NCBI GenBank assembly: GCA_003024985.2
Contig: PXIH01S0024019.1
Reading direction: 5' to 3' (one strand)
DNA: 11,560 bases
Source of the DNA: Euperipatoides rowelli
Lineage: Eukaryota > Onychophora > Udeonychophora > Euonychophora > Peripatopsidae
The notes beneath the pieces are model-generated. The model made no database searches. It had not been told where the DNA came from and saw only the letters and a program-made list of their open reading frames with translations. The first letter of the stretch is position 1. Each line of letters starts with the position of its first letter. Shown in pieces: positions 9,105 to 11,560 of this stretch. The position numbers and the translations under genes are program-made.

Positions 9105-9326
9105 AACACTACTCAATAACAGTTTATGATTAATCACAGTTTATGATTAATAACATGTTTAATCCAACAAGGTTGCAGGTGATAACCAGATACTGTCTGG
9201 TTTCATAACTGGTTTACACGTTCTAACACACAGCCATAGGTTATACCGGGAGGGAAGAGCGTCAGAGTTTTCTGATCCCCGTCTCAAGGTGCAGGCTGCT
9301 CCTTACTTCCATTCTCAGATACCACA
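9091..9326 (-). repeat. 5' LTR of the Gypsy element
   Basis: This 236-bp LTR lies next to the primer binding site and therefore held the element promoter and transcription start. It is 8 bp longer than its partner because of a tandem 17-bp repeat at 9119-9152. The hairpin aaccaga/tctggtt occurs at 9184-9202, as in the other LTR. I see no convincing TATA box or AATAAA signal on the minus strand. The boundary at 9326 is set by ccaca followed by the target duplication, and the boundary at 9091 by loss of similarity to the other LTR. Confidence 0.93.
9119..9152. repeat. Tandem 17-bp repeat inside the 5' LTR
   Basis: Two adjacent copies of acagtttatgattaat plus one base (c in the first, a in the second) lie at 9119-9135 and 9136-9152. 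The 3' LTR has one full copy and a short remnant. Since the LTRs of one element are identical when it inserts, one of them gained or lost a unit afterwards. Confidence 0.85.
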
Positions 9327-9331
9327 CCAAC
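9327..9331. repeat. Target-site duplication, right copy (CCAAC)
   Basis: This copy pairs with ccgac at 5161-5165 with one mismatch. LINE coding sequence resumes immediately after it. Confidence 0.55.
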
Positions 9332-9798
9332 ATTAGCAATAATGCAGATGTTGAACCCGTAGACAGTTTACAGAGCAGAACAGCACACAAAAAACAATTG
9401 CTAAAAGAAAATATAGACGGNGAAACTTTATTGATTGTAAAAGATGACATGGGATCTGAATTGGCTGAAGATCGGAATGAAGAAGCTGTGAATTGAGAAT
9501 TGAAAATGAGTGAGCTTGTAAAGGATAAAGTGCCTGAACAATTAATAATTGAAGGGTCTGTCAGTTCTGGAAGTAGTCTATAAATAACAAAAATACTTAT
9601 CTTGAGGATATGGATTATCAATCAATTCTTATAAAGCGGAAAATCAAGGCAGCCTCACTAAGAAAAACTAATTCACTGGATAGTGTGGTCGATTCGCTTG
9701 TGATAGTGGATAAAGGGCAAGCTAGGAAAAAAGGTAGGTCAAATCAATATGAAAATGTAACAACTAGCAATTTGTTTAAACCGTTACAACTTGACTGA
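9332..9798 (+). pseudogene. LINE ORF1, C-terminal part after the insertion
   Basis: After the right LTR a plus-strand frame reads NISNNADVEPVDSLQSRTAH, then KKQLLKENIDGETLLIVKDD, with an ambiguous base at 9421, a TGA at 9495-9497 and a TAA at about 9580. A frame change near 9590 leads to MDYQSILIKRKIKAASLRKT from ATG 9610. This is hydrophilic and ends with a basic segment (KGQARKKGRSNQYENV), then FKPLQLD and TGA at 9796-9798. The acidic and basic, low-complexity composition fits a linker tail of an ORF1 protein rather than a catalytic domain. ORF2 starts 2 bp after its stop. Confidence 0.65.
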
Positions 9799-9800
9799 TA

Positions 9801-10290
9801 ATGTTTAGATCCTTACCGATTGTTTCTGCCAATCTTAGGGGCATAAATGACTTTAATAGTTAAATAGTAAAAGCTAAATATTTATAAGACCAAAATCCAG
9901 ACATCTTACTAGTGCACGAAACGAATATAAGTAGACTTAAAAATTTCACATGGTACAGACTTAGGCATCATTATCACATATTTGAGGCTAGAGATCTTAA
10001 GTCAAAACAAAGACTCATGATAGGAATCAAAAAGTCTTTAGTGTCTTCTGATCGAATTTTGTTCAAGGTGATATCCACTCATATTTTCAAGGCCTCTATA
10101 AATGTGGGGGATCAATTAGACATTTATAATATTCACAGCCCAAATATTAATAGGCAGAGAAGTTATTTTTTTTTTAAAAATTGCAAATGGAAATTAATAA
10201 AACACAGAATGACATAATTATAGGAGGAGATTGGAATGTGGCAGGTCTAGTTTGGGAAATGAGATATAGCCTAATACTATAGTAGTATGT
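9801..10290 (+). pseudogene. LINE ORF2, endonuclease start only (truncated)
   Basis: From ATG 9801 a frame runs to 10217 with two early stops (9861-9863 and 9885-9887). It contains the first motifs of an EEP-type (apurinic-like) endonuclease: VSANLRGIND near residue 8 and NPDILLVHETN around residue 33, the latter holding the metal-binding Glu. A frameshift in the T/A run at about 10167-10180 leads to the frame from 10187 with DIIIGGDWNVAG (about 10211-10246), the conserved GGDxN block. Similarity then stops. The endonuclease nicks target DNA for target-primed reverse transcription. The rest of the endonuclease and the whole reverse transcriptase are missing. Confidence 0.78.
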
Positions 10291-10411
10291 AATATGGGGC
10301 TATAAGCACAATTAGTTTAGTGAGCTGCAGCAGGCTAATTCTATGGGAAAGGCAAAACTAAAAAAAGTATAGAATGTTTTTTGAGTGAAAAAAATCTTAT
10401 TAATAAAAAAG
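10291..10411. other. Short AT-rich segment of unclear origin
   Basis: No reading frame or motif can be recognised between the LINE endonuclease fragment and the tRNA-like sequence. If the tRNA-like sequence is the head of a minus-strand SINE, this stretch would be its body, but I see no recognisable SINE tail. Confidence 0.4.
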
Positions 10412-10481
10412 GGGTGGAGAGATTCGAAGCAGCAATCGTTGGATTAAGAGTCGGCCACCTAGCCCACTGGACCAAAGGTCA
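10412..10481 (-). mobile_element. tRNA-Lys-like sequence, probably a SINE head or tRNA pseudogene
   Basis: Read on the minus strand, the segment contains TGGTCCAGTGG, a good internal A box, and CTTCGAATC, a good B box. Between them lies GACTCTTAATC, which equals the anticodon loop region of tRNA-Lys(CUU) with anticodon CTT. The anticodon stem and acceptor stem are poorly paired, so it is not a functional tRNA. A tRNA-derived SINE is the likeliest explanation, because such heads keep the two promoter boxes while losing the fold. No intron, CCA end or terminator was identified. Confidence 0.5.
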
Positions 10482-11560
10482 AGATAAAAGCTGAAGACGA
10501 AAATGAGTATACAAAACCGCCATTGGAAATAAACGGTAGTGCTGACTAATCAAGCAATACACAGGTAAGTATACAATAAAGCAGATAACAAAAGATTATT
10601 ATGGGCGTGTTCATAAGATTACAAGGGGATATAACCTAGGAGGATCCAACTATAGGGGTACCAAACCCCACTTCATATTAGTGGAATGCATAGGGCAAGA
10701 AGCAATTTCTTTGGATGGATTTTAATAGAAAAATCAAACAATAAAAGGAGTAGGATTATTTACAGTAATAGCGGCAGCTCAAAGATTTTAGATAAATTTA
10801 CCTAATTACAGTATCTTTACTCTTTGTACAAACTGAAAAATAGAATAAACAAAGAATTATTTTATACTCTTTCAACATAATGACAGATAATAAAATTATA
10901 CAATATTGATTAGTAATAAAAACAAAACTATGACAATTAATAAAATGCATACCAAATGCTATCTAGCCAGCAAACTACCTAACACCATACAGCTCCTAAG
11001 CTAAATCACTATAATCTCCCCCTCTCTGGAAAAAAAAAATTTTCTCCCAAAAAATTTTTTTTTGTTTTGAATTAAACCTTTTGTTTTAAAAATTTTTCTT
11101 TACACCTTTTTTTTCCTAAAAAAAATTAAAAAAAAAGTTTTATTTATTAAATGTACGGTATGTGATGTTGTTTGTGCGTGGTTTTTATGTTGTATGTGTT
11201 GAAGATTAAAAAAAATTCATAACTGATGGGTTTCCGAATTGTTGCTACACCTCATCCAAACATTTATCCCCTGCAGCCACTAGATGGATAAGAGGCTCGC
11301 GTGCAGAACCGAAATGTGTGTGTATGGTACCACAAAAAAAAATTATGTATGAAATGATTATCTTTTTTTCATAAATAGACCTATTTTCCAGCAATTATTT
11401 ATTGCTGGAATAACAAAAAATATATATATATATTCTCTAAATAAAAGTTTTGTGCACTCTGTAAATAAACTAGATTTCCTTTTTTATTCTTTCCTTCACA
11501 TATAGTGAAGTTTTAAAAAAATATGAAAATCTTTATATAGTCCCGATCGTATATAAAACC
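10482..11560. other. AT-rich non-coding region at the right end
   Basis: No gene is recognised. The stretch has A/T homopolymers around 11020-11150, a short TA repeat near 11418-11434, a CTCF-like motif at 11277-11287 and a hairpin at 11386-11410. A short open stretch at 10463-10546 is followed by a splice-donor-like sequence at 10561-10570, but no acceptor or homology supports an exon. Confidence 0.6.
11386..11410. repeat. Perfect inverted repeat (10-bp stem, 5-nt loop)
   Basis: The arms ttccagcaat and attgctggaa are exact reverse complements around tattt. It is the strongest small hairpin noticed in the right flank. It is not followed by a clear T run on either strand and is next to a TA repeat. 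It could be a remnant of a palindromic transposon end, but nothing else supports that. Confidence 0.75.

Larger units (their letters stand above)
5166..9326 (-). mobile_element. Ty3/Gypsy LTR retrotransposon (Mag-like), degenerate
   Basis: The element is 4161 bp, reads right to left, and is bounded by two direct LTRs (5166-5393 and 9091-9326). It has a tRNA-Ser-type primer binding site next to the right (5') LTR and a polypurine tract next to the left (3') LTR. Domain order on the minus strand is Gag with CCHC knuckle, aspartic protease, reverse transcriptase, RNase H and integrase, which is the Ty3/Gypsy order. No env-like gene is seen between integrase and the polypurine tract. Gag and Pol wording resembles the Mag group. 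Multiple frameshifts, stops and an apparent internal deletion make it inactive. It sits inside ORF1 of a plus-strand LINE. A single ambiguous base is present at 8172. Confidence 0.93.
4231..10255 (+). mobile_element. LINE (non-LTR retrotransposon) remnant, split by a later LTR-element insertion
   Basis: Two pieces, 4231-5165 and 9332 to about 10255, belong to one plus-strand element. The left piece begins abruptly with GC-rich sequence (ggggtcccgggcaagatggc) against AT-rich flank and encodes ORF1 with a CCHC zinc knuckle. The right piece carries the end of ORF1 and the beginning of ORF2 with apurinic-endonuclease-like (EEP) motifs. An ORF1 with a zinc knuckle plus an EEP-type ORF2 is the usual organisation of I/Jockey-type LINEs; I do not assign a precise clade. 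The reverse transcriptase and 3' end are absent. The middle (5166-9331) is the inserted Gypsy element and one copy of its target duplication. Several stops and frameshifts show it is long dead. Confidence 0.85.

Noticed and set aside
5166-9326. Possible endogenous retrovirus with an env gene
   Set aside because: After the integrase tail and its stop at 5480 only about 75 bp remain before the polypurine tract, so there is no room for env. The element is a plain Gypsy retrotransposon.
9262-9621. Minus-strand frame of 119 codons
   Set aside because: It crosses the LTR boundary into the LINE and is antisense to LINE ORF1, which has protein-like content on the plus strand.
10412-10481. Functional tRNA gene
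   Set aside because: The anticodon and acceptor stems do not pair. Only the internal promoter boxes and anticodon loop are preserved.
1-11560. CRISPR array, bacterial defence operon or other prokaryotic system
   Set aside because: No spaced direct repeats, no compact gene clusters, and clear eukaryotic retroelements throughout.

Overview
This looks like animal nuclear DNA, most likely from an invertebrate. It is strongly AT-rich, full of long A/T homopolymers, and shows no intact host gene, operon structure or bacterial signal. What can be recognised is a stack of dead transposable elements. The animal assignment is an inference from the types of retroelement; I cannot name the species.

Layout. 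Positions 1-4230 are AT-rich non-coding DNA with homopolymer tracts, two G10 runs, one 59-bp tandem duplication (2483-2600) and a possible hAT-type transposon end (3736 onward). At 4231 a plus-strand LINE (non-LTR retrotransposon) begins with a GC-rich 5' end. Its ORF1 starts about 15 nt in, is broken by stops and frameshifts, and carries a CCHC zinc knuckle near 4922-4963. At 5165 the LINE is split by a minus-strand Ty3/Gypsy LTR retrotransposon of 4161 bp (5166-9326). This element resembles the Mag group and has two LTRs (228 and 236 bp), a polypurine tract and a tRNA-Ser-type primer binding site. Gag and then protease, reverse transcriptase, RNase H and integrase read from right to left. 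The LINE resumes at 9332 with the end of ORF1 (stop at 9796-9798) and an ORF2 start at 9801. ORF2 is recognisable only through the endonuclease motif near 10245; the reverse transcriptase and 3' end are missing. A tRNA-Lys-like, SINE-type sequence lies on the minus strand at 10412-10481. The rest, to 11560, is AT-rich DNA with a few short motifs and a hairpin.

Order of events inferred from the nesting: the LINE inserted first, then the Gypsy element jumped into its ORF1, leaving an imperfect 5-bp target duplication (CCGAC/CCAAC). Both then decayed. The LTRs differ by about eleven substitutions and one 8-bp length difference by hand count, and every long reading frame has stops or frameshifts. 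No gene here appears functional, and I found no convincing new biological system. The most interesting points are the Gag reading frame that starts inside the LTR and runs through the tRNA primer binding site, and the LINE ORF1 whose start codon is embedded in a YY1-like motif.
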